From Ekhidna sp051379705 (lineage in GTDB: Bacteria; Bacteroidota; Bacteroidia; Cytophagales; Cyclobacteriaceae): a DNA stretch of 64,000 nucleotides. The notes below the pieces were generated by a model, which saw only the letters and a program-made list of their open reading frames with translations, had not been told where the DNA came from and searched no databases. Position 1 is the stretch's first letter. Every line of letters starts with the position of its first letter. The stretch lies in NCBI RefSeq assembly GCF_051379705.1, contig NZ_CP179868.1, forward strand, positions 3,038,001 to 3,102,000, read 5' to 3'. Position numbers and translations under genes: made by a program. Below, piece after piece: positions 33,648 through 43,043 of the stretch.

Positions 33648-35756
33648 ATGGCAAGAGACTTAAAGTTTACAAGAAATATTGGTATTGCAGCTCACATTGA
33701 TGCTGGAAAAACTACTACTACTGAGCGTATTCTATATTACGCTGGGGTAAATCACAAAATTGGAGAAGTTCACGATGGTGGTGCTACCATGGATTGGATG
33801 GAGCAGGAGCAAGAAAGAGGTATTACTATTACTTCCGCTGCTACCACCGTATTTTGGAAGTACAAAGATGATGAGTACCATATCAACATCATTGACACGC
33901 CAGGCCACGTTGACTTTACTGTTGAGGTAAACAGATCACTCCGAGTTCTTGATGGTTTAGTTTTCTTGTTTAGTGCAGTAGATGGTGTAGAACCTCAGTC
34001 TGAAACTAACTGGAGACTAGCAGATAATTATAAGGTAGCAAGAATTGGTTTCGTTAATAAAATGGACCGATCAGGTGCAGACTTTTTGAAAGTTTGTAAT
34101 CAAGTAAAAGAAATGCTGGGCACAAAAGCTGTGCCTCTTCAATTACCTATTGGTGCTGAGGAAAATTTCAAAGGAGTTGTAGACCTTGTAGAAAACAGAG
34201 CAGTTGTTTGGAATGAGGACGACATGGGAATGACGTTCGAAGAAATTGACATTCCTGCCGACATGGCTGATGAGGTTGCTACCTACAGAGAAAATTTGGT
34301 AGAGTCAGTAGCTGAATACGATGAAGGATTGATGGAGAAATACTTCGAAGATCCGAATAGTATTACAAGAGACGAAATTGTTGCAGCGCTTAGAGCAGCA
34401 ACCATAGATCTAGCATTCGTTCCAATGATGTGTGGGTCGGCCTTCAAAAACAAAGGTGTTCAGACACTTCTTGATTATGTGATGGAATTACTTCCATCTC
34501 CCTTGGATAGAGATAGTATTACAGGAACAAATCCTGATACTGAAGAACCTGTTACAAGAAAGCCGTCTCCAGATGAGCCTTTCTCAGGACTGGCATTCAA
34601 AATTGCTACTGACCCATTCGTAGGTAGACTTTGCTTCGTTCGATCATACTCAGGCACGCTGGATTCTGGTTCTTATGTATACAATACGAGAACCAATAAG
34701 AAAGAGCGTATCTCAAGGATTTTTCAGATGCACGCAAATAAGCAAAATCAAATCGATAAGCTACATTGCGGTGATATTGGTGCGGTCGTAGGCTTTAAGG
34801 ATATCAAAACAGGTGATACACTCTGTGATGAAAAAGGCAAGATCGTTCTGGAATCAATGGACTTCCCGGATCCGGTAATTGGATACGCAATTGAGCCAAA
34901 AACTCAGGCAGACGTAGACAAGTTAGGTATCGCTATTGGAAAATTGATTGAAGAAGATCCAACCCTTCAGGTTGAAACTAACCACGAAACTGGTCAGACC
35001 ATCCTTAAAGGAATGGGAGAGCTACACTTGGATATTATCATTGATCGTCTGAAAAGAGAGTTTAAAGTAGAAATAAATCAAGGTGCTCCTCAGGTAGCGT
35101 ACAAAGAGGCAATTACCAATTCAATTGAGCACAAAGAAGTTTACAAGAAGCAATCAGGTGGTCGAGGTAAATTCGCTGATATTGTATTCGAGATCGGACC
35201 GAAAGATGAAGATTACGAGAAGGACGGGCTTCAGTTTGTAAATCAAATCGTTGGTGGTGTGATTCCAAAAGAATTCATCCCAGCAATCCAAAAAGGATTT
35301 GAGCAAGCAATGGTTAACGGACCATTGGCAGGTTATCCAATCGATAATATGAAAGTGAGACTGTATCATGGATCATTCCACGATGTAGATTCAGATTCGC
35401 TATCGTTCGAACTTGCAGCTAGATCTGGATTTAAAGAAGCAGCCTCAAAATGTTCGCCAGTTATCCTTGAGCCAATCATGGCAGTAGAGGTTGTTACTCC
35501 GGACGAATACACCGGTACTATTACTGGTGATTTGAACAAGAGAAGAGGTATGATGAAAGGCATGGACACAAGAGGTACTTCTGCAGTAATAAAAGCAGAT
35601 GTTCCATTGTCCGAACTATTCGGATACGTGACTGATCTAAGAACTAACAGTTCAGGAAGAGCAACTGCTTCCTTGACGTTCTCTCACTACGATCAGGTAC
35701 CAAAGAATATCGCCGAAGGAGTTATTGCTGATGTAAAAGGCACAGCCAACGTATAA
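33648..35756 (+). CDS. fusA: Elongation factor G
   Basis: 702 residues, five-domain translocase GTPase. G1 AHIDAGKT (15-22), GGATMDWMEQEQERGITI, G3 DTPGHVDF, G4 NKMD, domain IV with YPIDNMKVRLYHGSFHDVDSD and domain V with RRGMMKGM. Length is usual for the canonical EF-G. It is followed by rpsJ, not tuf, so the str operon is rearranged relative to Escherichia coli. Confidence 0.98.
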   Translation: MARDLKFTRNIGIAAHIDAGKTTTTERILYYAGVNHKIGEVHDGGATMDWMEQEQERGITITSAATTVFWKYKDDEYHINIIDTPGHVDFTVEVNRSLRVLDGLVFLFSAVDGVEPQSETNWRLADNYKVARIGFVNKMDRSGADFLKVCNQVKEMLGTKAVPLQLPIGAEENFKGVVDLVENRAVVWNEDDMGMTFEEIDIPADMADEVATYRENLVESVAEYDEGLMEKYFEDPNSITRDEIVAALRAATIDLAFVPMMCGSAFKNKGVQTLLDYVMELLPSPLDRDSITGTNPDTEEPVTRKPSPDEPFSGLAFKIATDPFVGRLCFVRSYSGTLDSGSYVYNTRTNKKERISRIFQMHANKQNQIDKLHCGDIGAVVGFKDIKTGDTLCDEKGKIVLESMDFPDPVIGYAIEPKTQADVDKLGIAIGKLIEEDPTLQVETNHETGQTILKGMGELHLDIIIDRLKREFKVEINQGAPQVAYKEAITNSIEHKEVYKKQSGGRGKFADIVFEIGPKDEDYEKDGLQFVNQIVGGVIPKEFIPAIQKGFEQAMVNGPLAGYPIDNMKVRLYHGSFHDVDSDSLSFELAARSGFKEAASKCSPVILEPIMAVEVVTPDEYTGTITGDLNKRRGMMKGMDTRGTSAVIKADVPLSELFGYVTDLRTNSSGRATASLTFSHYDQVPKNIAEGVIADVKGTANV

Positions 35757-35766
35757 AGAAATTAAG

Positions 35767-36072
35767 ATGAATCAGAAAATTAGAATAAAGCTTAAGTCTT
35801 ACGATCATAATTTGGTTGACAAGTCTTCTGAGAAAATTGTTCGAGCAGTTAAGACTACTGGAGCAGTTGTGAGTGGGCCAATCCCTCTTCCAACTGTAAA
35901 GGAAAAATTTACTGTGCTTAAGTCACCTCACGTGAACAAGAAAGCCAGAGAGCAATTTCAGCTATGTACGTACAAGAGACTTGTAGATATATATAGCAAT
36001 AGCGCTAAGACTGTTGATGCTTTGATGAAGTTGGAGCTTCCAAGTGGAGTAGACGTTGAGATAAAAGTATAA
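35767..36072 (+). CDS. rpsJ: 30S ribosomal protein S10
   Basis: 101 residues. Family core IRIKLKSYDHNLVDKSSEKIV split by the usual loop PIPLPTVKEKFTVLKSPHV, then QLCTYKRLVDIY. Also the NusE antitermination factor in other bacteria. Here it closes the str operon, with its own terminator separating it from rplC. Confidence 0.97.
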   Translation: MNQKIRIKLKSYDHNLVDKSSEKIVRAVKTTGAVVSGPIPLPTVKEKFTVLKSPHVNKKAREQFQLCTYKRLVDIYSNSAKTVDALMKLELPSGVDVEIKV

Positions 36073-36095
36073 TCCGATTTATAACATCGGAAATG

Positions 36096-36132
36096 AGAAC
36101 CAATTGGTTTATATCGATTGGTTCTTTTTTTG
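36096..36132 (+). terminator. Rho-independent terminator after rpsJ
   Basis: AGAACCAAT (36096-36104) pairs with ATTGGTTCT (36117-36125) and continues into TTTTTTT. Confidence 0.9.
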
Positions 36133-36156
36133 TCTAAAAAAATAACTGATCAAAAT

Positions 36157-36186
36157 TTTGATCGGCATATGGATTTGCTATCTTTG
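36157..36186 (+). promoter_or_regulatory. rplC (S10-spc-alpha cluster) promoter
   Basis: TTTG (36157-36160), 18-base spacer, TATCTTTG (36179-36186) followed by CAGTCC, the same initial leader letters as at tRNA-Trp. rplC begins at 36247. Confidence 0.7.
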
Positions 36187-36246
36187 CAGTCCTTTTCACA
36201 AAAAGTTTGCCTGAAAGGGTAATTATAAGATATAAACGAGTAGAAA

Positions 36247-36879
36247 ATGCCTGGTTTAATAGGAAGGAAAGTAGGAATGACAAATGTCTTCGATGAGAAC
36301 GGTAAAAGCATCGCTTGTACCCTCGTTGAGGCTGGTCCTTGCGTCGTGACTCAAGTTAAGAACGAAGAGACAGACGGATATAAAGCTGTGCAGTTGGCTT
36401 ACGGTGAAAGAAAGGAAAAAAATACACCTAAAGCACTCCAGGGTCATTTTGCGAAGGCAAAAACAACGCCTAAGCAAAAGGTGGTTGAGTTTAGAGATTT
36501 TAGATCTGAGTTTGATGATAAAGTGAAGTTGGGAAATGAAATCACAATTGCAGATGTATTTAGCGAGCAAGACTATGTCGATGCTGTTGGAACATCAAAA
36601 GGTAAAGGATTTCAAGGGGTAGTCAAAAGACATGGTTTTGGAGGAGTAGGTCAGGCAACTCACGGTCAACATAATAGGCTAAGAGCGCCGGGTTCAATTG
36701 GTGCTGCGTCATTTCCATCCAGAGTTTTCAAAGGTTTGAAAATGGCTGGAAGAACTGGTGGTGACAGAGTGAAGGTATTAAACCTTAGAGTAGTAAAGGT
36801 ATATCCTGAGAAAAACCTGGTATTAATTTCAGGAGCTATTCCAGGAGCAAAAAATTCATTCGTAATACTTGAGAAGTAA
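36247..36879 (+). CDS. rplC: 50S ribosomal protein L3
   Basis: 210 residues. GLIGRKVGMTNVF at the N-terminus and the central loop with GKGFQGVVKRHGFGG and THGQHNRLRAPGSIG, which carries the methylatable glutamine and reaches the peptidyl-transferase centre. First gene of the long ribosomal cluster. Confidence 0.98.
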   Translation: MPGLIGRKVGMTNVFDENGKSIACTLVEAGPCVVTQVKNEETDGYKAVQLAYGERKEKNTPKALQGHFAKAKTTPKQKVVEFRDFRSEFDDKVKLGNEITIADVFSEQDYVDAVGTSKGKGFQGVVKRHGFGGVGQATHGQHNRLRAPGSIGAASFPSRVFKGLKMAGRTGGDRVKVLNLRVVKVYPEKNLVLISGAIPGAKNSFVILEK

Positions 36880-36881
36880 TC

Positions 36882-37508
36882 ATGAAGGTAGCTGTATTAA
36901 ATATTAAAGGAGAAGAGACAGGAAGAGAAATCAACCTAGACAAAAGCATCTTTGGCATTGAGCCAAATGAGCATGCTGTCTACCTTGATGTGAAGAACTA
37001 TTTAGCAAACCAAAGACAAGGTACTGCTAAGACAAAAGACAAAGGAGAGATCACAGCATCCACTCGTAAGATCAAGAAACAAAAAGGCACAGGTACAGCA
37101 AGAGCTGGTAGTGTTAAGTCTGGTATTATGAGAGGTGGAGGAACATTTTTTGGTCCTCAGCCAAGAGACTATGGTTTCAAGCTTAATAGAAAAGTGAAGA
37201 AGCTAGCTAGAAAGTCAGTTCTTTCTTCAAGAGCAAAAGAGAAAGCAATCCAGATTCTAGAGGATTTTTCTTTCGAATCTCCAAAGACAAAAGAATTCAT
37301 CAGTCTTCTTAATAGTCTTTCAGTGAATGACAAGAAATCGTTGTTCCTTGTTAGTGACAAAAACAAAAACGTTTTCTTGTCTTCTAGAAACCTTAAGAAA
37401 ACACATGTTTCAACTGTTGACGAAATAAACACCTACGACCTGATTAACGCTGAGCGTTTGATCTTGTGTGAGGGAACACTCGAGCAACTAAAAGAAAGAT
37501 TTAACTAA
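36882..37508 (+). CDS. rplD: 50S ribosomal protein L4
   Basis: 208 residues. The exit-tunnel loop is visible as KKQKGTGTARAGSVKSG followed by GGGTFFGPQPRDY. Two bases after rplC. L4 represses the S10 operon in enterobacteria; whether this occurs here is unknown. Confidence 0.97.
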   Translation: MKVAVLNIKGEETGREINLDKSIFGIEPNEHAVYLDVKNYLANQRQGTAKTKDKGEITASTRKIKKQKGTGTARAGSVKSGIMRGGGTFFGPQPRDYGFKLNRKVKKLARKSVLSSRAKEKAIQILEDFSFESPKTKEFISLLNSLSVNDKKSLFLVSDKNKNVFLSSRNLKKTHVSTVDEINTYDLINAERLILCEGTLEQLKERFN

Positions 37509-37509
37509 G

Positions 37510-37797
37510 ATGGGAGTTTTAATAAAACCACTAGTTACGGAAAAAGTATCGGCTCTCAATGAGCACGGCAAGTACGGGTTTGTAGTTGCTAGGAATGCTA
37601 ATAAGGTTCAGATTAAGACTGAGGTTGAAAAAACCTACGGTGTTACTGTTGAATCTGTAAATACAATGGTTCAGCCTGGTGGGTCAAAAAGACGATATAC
37701 CAAGTCAAGAGTCATTGAAGGCAGAACTCCAGCTTATAAGAAGGCAATTGTGAAGGTGGCTGAGGGAGATATAATCGATTTTTATAGCGGAATATAA
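37510..37797 (+). CDS. rplW: 50S ribosomal protein L23
   Basis: 95 residues, tunnel-exit protein and docking site for trigger factor and SRP. LIKPLVTEKVSALNEHGKYGFVV at the N-terminus and the YGVTVESVNTMVQPGG stretch. Starts one base after the rplD stop. Confidence 0.96.
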   Translation: MGVLIKPLVTEKVSALNEHGKYGFVVARNANKVQIKTEVEKTYGVTVESVNTMVQPGGSKRRYTKSRVIEGRTPAYKKAIVKVAEGDIIDFYSGI

Positions 37798-37806
37798 TAT
37801 ACAGAG

Positions 37807-38627
<821 letters not shown>

Positions 38628-38628
<1 letters not shown>

Positions 38629-38906
38629 TGTCAAGATCATTAAAGAAAGGACCTTATATAGACTTCCGACTTGAGAAAAAAGTCGATGCGATGAATGACT
38701 CTGGTAAGAAGTCTGTGATCAAAACTTGGTCAAGAAGATCAATGATCTCTCCTGATTTTGTAGGTCACACTTTCGCAGTGCACAACGGAAATAAATTCAT
38801 CCCTGTTTTCGTAACTGAAAATATGGTAGGACATAAACTTGGCGAATTTGCACCGACTAGAAACTTTAGAGGTCACATCGCTAAGAAGGATAAAGGTAAA
38901 AGATAA
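38628..38906 (+). CDS. rpsS: 30S ribosomal protein S19
   Basis: 92 residues. SRSLKKGPYIDF at the start, KTWSRRSMISPDFVGHTFAVHNG and KLGEFAPTRNFRGH. Binds the head of the 30S subunit with S13. Coupled to rplB by a one-base overlap. Confidence 0.98.
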
Positions 38907-38914
38907 TAGCACCA

Positions 38915-39379
38915 ATGGAAGCTGAAAAGAAATTAAAGAAATCAGTACGAATCAGACTTCAGAAAGAAGCTGACAAGAAATTCCGTGAGGAGAACAAGGG
39001 AAAACTTGGTGCCGTAAAATCGTCACTTCGAAATGTACCAACTGCTCCTCGTAAGATGAGACTAGTAGCTGATATGATTCGTGGAGAAAGAGCAAATATC
39101 GCTCTAAATATTCTTCGATTTGATGCACACCATGCATCAAATACATTGGAGAAATTGCTCCTTACTGCCATTGCCGATTGGCAAATGCAAAACGAAGATA
39201 TCAGCATAGAAGAAGCTGACCTTTATGTGAAAGAAATCTACGTGGATAGTGCGAGAATGCTTAAGAGATTAAGACCAGCACCACAAGGAAGAGCTCACAG
39301 AATCAGAAAGAGATCAAATCACGTGACTATCGTTGTTGATAATCACAACCAGGAAGAAACTAAAGAAAGCAACAAATAA
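38915..39379 (+). CDS. rplV: 50S ribosomal protein L22
   Basis: 154 residues, longer than the usual 110: about 35 charged residues precede the canonical start, and an acidic/polar tail (NQEETKESNK) follows the core. The core shows VPTAPRKMRLVADMIRG and the tunnel loop with LKRLRPAPQGRAHRIRKRSNH. The ATG at 38915 is the only start in frame after the rpsS stop that keeps the gap short. Stop overlaps rpsC (TAATG). Confidence 0.96.
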   Translation: MEAEKKLKKSVRIRLQKEADKKFREENKGKLGAVKSSLRNVPTAPRKMRLVADMIRGERANIALNILRFDAHHASNTLEKLLLTAIADWQMQNEDISIEEADLYVKEIYVDSARMLKRLRPAPQGRAHRIRKRSNHVTIVVDNHNQEETKESNK

Positions 39380-40110
39380 TGGGACAAAAAGTAAACCCAG
39401 TTGGATTTAGATTAGGTGTTATCAAAGGGTGGGATTCTGCCTGGTTCGATAGCAAGTCTTACGCAGACAAACTTGTAGAAGACAACAAGATTCGTAAGTA
39501 CATCATGGCACGTATGCCAAAAGGTGGAATCTCTAAGATCGTAATCGAGCGAACACTTAAAAGAATAACCCTAACTGTTCACACTGCTCGACCGGGCGTT
39601 GTGATAGGTAAAGGAGGATCGGAAGTAGATAAGATCAAAGAGGAGTTGAAAAACTTGACAGGAAAAGATCTGCAGATCAATATTTTCGAAATTAAAAGAC
39701 CTGAACTGGATGCTAAGTTGGTAGGCGAGTCTATTGCTCAGCAGCTACAGGCAAGAATCTCTTTCCGGAGAGCAATGAAGCAATCAATTGCATCTTCAAT
39801 GCGAGTTGGAGCGCAAGGAATCAAGATAAAATGCTCTGGAAGATTAGGTGGAGCGGAGATGGCAAGAAGTGAGCAATACAAGGAAGGAAGAATTCCTTTG
39901 CACACACTTCGAGCAGATATCGATTATGCGATTACTGAAGCTCACACTATTTACGGTAAAATCGGTATCAAAGTATGGATTTTCAAAGGAGAGGTATTCG
40001 GTAAAAGAGATCTTTCTCCTAACGTAGGACAAGCCGGTGGTGGAAATAGTAATTCACCAGGCGGAGGAGCTTCTAATAGAAGGAGAAGAGAAAATAGAAG
40101 AAGAAAGTAA
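39379..40110 (+). CDS. rpsC: 30S ribosomal protein S3
   Basis: 243 residues. Starts GQKVNPVGFRLG, contains the KH motif VIGKGGSEVDKIKEEL and the C-terminal domain with SGRLGGAEMARSE. Ends in a glycine/serine- then arginine-rich tail. Lies at the mRNA entry channel. Confidence 0.98.
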   Translation: MGQKVNPVGFRLGVIKGWDSAWFDSKSYADKLVEDNKIRKYIMARMPKGGISKIVIERTLKRITLTVHTARPGVVIGKGGSEVDKIKEELKNLTGKDLQINIFEIKRPELDAKLVGESIAQQLQARISFRRAMKQSIASSMRVGAQGIKIKCSGRLGGAEMARSEQYKEGRIPLHTLRADIDYAITEAHTIYGKIGIKVWIFKGEVFGKRDLSPNVGQAGGGNSNSPGGGASNRRRRENRRRK

Positions 40111-40127
40111 GTAAAGTTTTGTAAAGC

Positions 40128-40550
40128 ATGTTACAGCCAAAACGTACGAAATTTAGAAAAATGCAAAAAGGCCGAGTGAAGGGTCTTGCTCATAGAGGGC
40201 ATAGACTGGCATTCGGAACTTTTGGAATCAAGGCCATGGAGCCAGGATGGATCACTAGCCGTCAGATAGAAGCTGCAAGGATTGCAATGACTAGAGCAAT
40301 GAAGAGAGAAGGCCAAGTATGGATCCGAATCTTTCCAGACAAGCCTGTGACTAAAAAGCCAGCTGAAGTAAGAATGGGTAAAGGTAAAGGAGCACCTGAA
40401 TATTGGGTGGCAACTGTGAAGCCTGGAACAGTTCTTTTCGAAGCAGCAGGAGTTGATATCGAGTTGGCGAAAGAAGCGTTAAGATTGGCTGCACAAAAGT
40501 TGCCTATCTCTACAAAATTCACATTAGCAAAAGATTATAAGCCAGAGTAA
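40128..40550 (+). CDS. rplP: 50S ribosomal protein L16
   Basis: 140 residues. MLQPKRTKFRKMQKGR start, GTFGIKAMEPGWITSRQIEAA, and the RIFPDKPVTKKPAEVRMGKGKG stretch, which carries the hydroxylatable arginine region. Stop overlaps rpmC (TAATG). Confidence 0.98.
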   Translation: MLQPKRTKFRKMQKGRVKGLAHRGHRLAFGTFGIKAMEPGWITSRQIEAARIAMTRAMKREGQVWIRIFPDKPVTKKPAEVRMGKGKGAPEYWVATVKPGTVLFEAAGVDIELAKEALRLAAQKLPISTKFTLAKDYKPE

Positions 40551-40762
40551 TGAAAAATTCTGAACTAAGAGGATTGAGTCTGGACGAGCTGAAGAACAAG
40601 CTTGCAGTAGAAAAGGAGACCTATGCAAAACTAAAATTTGCGCATAGTATCACTCCAATTGAAAACCCAATGAAAATTCGAGAGAATAGAAAATTGGTAG
40701 CAAGAATTGAAACAGAAATTAAGGCCAAAGAATTAAACCAAGTTGCTGAAGCAAGCAAATAA
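40550..40762 (+). CDS. rpmC: 50S ribosomal protein L29
   Basis: 70 residues, a two-helix protein at the tunnel exit: SELRGLSLDELKNKL and NPMKIRENRKLVARIETE. Coupled to rplP. Confidence 0.95.
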   Translation: MKNSELRGLSLDELKNKLAVEKETYAKLKFAHSITPIENPMKIRENRKLVARIETEIKAKELNQVAEASK

Positions 40763-40771
40763 TTTTCAGTG

Positions 40772-41026
40772 ATGGAAAGAAATTTAAGAAAAGAAAGAAT
40801 CGGACAAGTGGTGAGCAATAAAATGCAGAAAAGCATCACTGTGGCTGTAGAAAGAAAAGTAAAACACCCGATCTACGGAAAGTTCGTGAGAAAGACAACT
40901 AAGCTCACAGCTCATGACGAGAAAGACGATTGCAATATCGGCGATACCGTGAAGGTAGCAGAGACTCGTCCAATGAGTAAGAACAAGAGATGGAGGTTGG
41001 TAGAAATTATTGAAAGAGCAAAATAA
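40772..41026 (+). CDS. rpsQ: 30S ribosomal protein S17
   Basis: 84 residues from ATG 40772 (an in-frame GTG one codon earlier is less likely). OB-fold protein: GQVVSNKMQKSITVAVERKVKHPIYGK and DTVKVAETRPMSKNKRWRL. Stop overlaps rplN (TAATG). Confidence 0.96.
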   Translation: MERNLRKERIGQVVSNKMQKSITVAVERKVKHPIYGKFVRKTTKLTAHDEKDDCNIGDTVKVAETRPMSKNKRWRLVEIIERAK

Positions 41027-41394
41027 TGGTACAACAGGAGTCAAGATTATCGGTTGCGGACAACAGTGGCGCTAAAGAAGTGCTAGTAATCCGTGTGCTT
41101 GGAGGCACCAAGAAGCGATACGCTTCTGTAGGTGACAAAATTATTGTAACTGTAAAGCACGCACTTTCATCAAGTAGTTTGAAAAAAGGAACTGTTTCAA
41201 GAGCAGTAGTAGTACGAACTAAGAAAGAAGTTCGAAGAAAAGATGGTAGCTACATCCGATTTGAGGATAATGCTGCGGTGCTACTGACCGCAAATGATGA
41301 GCCAAGAGGCACAAGGATCTTCGGTCCTGTTGCAAGAGAGCTCAGAGAGAAGCAGTTTATGAAAATTGTATCATTAGCCCCTGAAGTACTTTAA
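41026..41394 (+). CDS. rplN: 50S ribosomal protein L14
   Basis: 122 residues. MVQQESRLSVADNSGAKEV start and the C-terminal EDNAAVLLTANDEPRGTRIFGPVARELRE. It is the docking site of RsfS, whose gene is at 11150-11527. Confidence 0.98.
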   Translation: MVQQESRLSVADNSGAKEVLVIRVLGGTKKRYASVGDKIIVTVKHALSSSSLKKGTVSRAVVVRTKKEVRRKDGSYIRFEDNAAVLLTANDEPRGTRIFGPVARELREKQFMKIVSLAPEVL

Positions 41395-41396
41395 CA

Positions 41397-41729
41397 ATGA
41401 GCAACGTAAAATTTCACGTAAGAAAAGGAGATACTGTAAAGATCATTGCCGGAAATGACAAAGGAAAGTCTGGTAAAGTTCTTGAAGTAAATATCGCTAA
41501 ATACCGCGCGATTGTTGAAGGAGCAAACATGATTACAAAGCATGTGAAACCTTCTGCTGATAATCCTGAAGGAGGAATTCAGCAAACAGAAGCAGCGATT
41601 CACCTTAGTAACCTTAAAGTAGTCGACCCTTCATCTGGAGATGCTACGAGAACAGGTAGAAAGAAAAATGCAGACGGTAAGCTGCAGAGATATTCAAAAA
41701 AATCAGGAGAATTTATCACGAATGGCTAG
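41397..41729 (+). CDS. rplX: 50S ribosomal protein L24
   Basis: 110 residues. KOW motif KGDTVKIIAGNDKGKSGKVLEV near the N-terminus; GGIQQTEAAIHLSNLKVVDP. An early assembly protein. Its last eight bases overlap the rplE start. Confidence 0.96.
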   Translation: MSNVKFHVRKGDTVKIIAGNDKGKSGKVLEVNIAKYRAIVEGANMITKHVKPSADNPEGGIQQTEAAIHLSNLKVVDPSSGDATRTGRKKNADGKLQRYSKKSGEFITNG

Positions 41730-42276
41730 TCCTAGATTAAAAGAAAAATACAGTAAAGAGATTATTCCTCATTTGAAGGATAAGTTTCAGTATAGCTCAG
41801 TTATGCAAGTGCCTAAACTGACAAAAATTGCAATCAACAAAGGAATTGGAGCAGCTGTGTCAGACAAGAAGTTAGTAGATACTGGAGTTGACGAGTTGAC
41901 ACAAATCACTGGACAGCAAGCAGTACCTACAATAGCTAAGAAGTCTGTATCCAACTTTAAGTTGAGAGAAGGAATGCCAATTGGAGCAAAAGTGACTCTT
42001 CGAGGAGACAAGATGTATGAATTTCTTGACCGACTGATGACAGTTGCACTTCCACGAGTAAGAGACTTCAAAGGAATTAAAGAAAAAGGATTTGATGGAA
42101 GAGGTAACTATACACTAGGTGTACAGGAGCAAATCATCTTCCCCGAAATCAGTATCGATAAAGTAAACAAAATTACAGGTATGGACATCACGTTTGTGAC
42201 ATCAGCACAAACCGATGAAGAAAGTCTTGAACTCTTAAGATCTTTCGGAATGCCGTTTACTTCAAAGAAGAACTAA
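41722..42276 (+). CDS. rplE: 50S ribosomal protein L5
   Basis: 184 residues from ATG 41722 (MASPRLKEKY, as in homologues); a longer frame back to 41641 lies inside rplX and is rejected. Contains PKLTKIAINKGIG, GQQAVPTIAKKSVSNFKLREGMPIG and RDFKGI. Binds 5S rRNA. Confidence 0.97.
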   Translation: MASPRLKEKYSKEIIPHLKDKFQYSSVMQVPKLTKIAINKGIGAAVSDKKLVDTGVDELTQITGQQAVPTIAKKSVSNFKLREGMPIGAKVTLRGDKMYEFLDRLMTVALPRVRDFKGIKEKGFDGRGNYTLGVQEQIIFPEISIDKVNKITGMDITFVTSAQTDEESLELLRSFGMPFTSKKN

Positions 42277-42282
42277 GAAATT

Positions 42283-42552
42283 ATGGCTAGAGAAGCAGTA
42301 AAAGCGAGAGAAAGAAAAAGAGAAAAACTTGTAGCAAGATATGCCGACAAAAGAGCCGCTTTGAAAGAAGCTGGTGATTGGGAAGGTCTAGATAAGCTTC
42401 CAAGAAACTCTTCAAAAGTAAGATTACATAATAGATGTAAGCTTACAGGTAGACCTAAAGGCTACATGAGGAGATTTGGAATCTCTAGGGTGACGTTCAG
42501 AGAAATGGCATCTGATGGTAAAATACCAGGAGTAACAAAAGCAAGTTGGTAG
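42283..42552 (+). CDS. rpsN: 30S ribosomal protein S14
   Basis: 89 residues, the zinc-free form: only one cysteine (HNRCKLTGRPKGYMRRFG). Binds the 30S head. Starts six bases after rplE. Followed by an 82-base gap with a promoter-like box and hairpin before rpsH. Confidence 0.97.
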   Translation: MAREAVKARERKREKLVARYADKRAALKEAGDWEGLDKLPRNSSKVRLHNRCKLTGRPKGYMRRFGISRVTFREMASDGKIPGVTKASW

Positions 42553-42589
42553 ATTTTCAATCTTCCTTTCGTTTCAAAATATAAATTAT

Positions 42590-42617
42590 TATTTTTGCAC
42601 CCCCTTTTTCGAGGGGG
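42590..42617 (+). promoter_or_regulatory. Internal promoter box and leader hairpin before rpsH
   Basis: TATTTTTG (42590-42597) followed by CA, then CCCCC (42600-42604) / GGGGG (42613-42617) with an 8-base loop. -33 element weak. It could restart transcription of the spc half of the cluster. Confidence 0.5.
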
Positions 42618-42634
42618 ATAAGTGTGTTTAAGAA

Positions 42635-43033
42635 ATGGTAACAGACCCGATAGCAGATTATTTAACAAGGATTCGTAACGCAATAGGTGCGAATCACCGT
42701 GTAGTAGAGGTGCCTGCTTCTAATTTAAAGAAGGAGATCACTAAGGTATTGCACAGCAAGGGCTTCATCAGAAACTATAAGTTTGAGGATGATTCAAAGC
42801 AAGGAATTATAAAGATTGCCTTGAAATACAATCCACAGACAAAACAGTCGGCGATAACTAGTTTAGAGAGAATAAGCACTCCAGGACTAAGAAAATACGC
42901 CGGAGCTGAAAGCCTGCCAAGAGTACTTAATGGTCTTGGTATCGCGATTCTATCCACCTCTAAGGGAGTGATCTCTGATAAAGAGGCACGGAGAGAGAAT
43001 ATAGGTGGAGAAGTTTTATGTTACGTGTATTAA
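42635..43033 (+). CDS. rpsH: 30S ribosomal protein S8
   Basis: 132 residues. DPIADYLTRIRNAIGANHR start and the C-terminal GLGIAILSTSKGVISDKEARRENIGGE. Central 16S domain binder; in enterobacteria it represses the spc operon. Confidence 0.98.
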   Translation: MVTDPIADYLTRIRNAIGANHRVVEVPASNLKKEITKVLHSKGFIRNYKFEDDSKQGIIKIALKYNPQTKQSAITSLERISTPGLRKYAGAESLPRVLNGLGIAILSTSKGVISDKEARRENIGGEVLCYVY

Positions 43034-43043
43034 TTGATTTGAG

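Noticed and set aside
41641..41721. N-terminal extension of rplE
   Set aside because: Lies wholly within rplX, and homologues begin at the later ATG.
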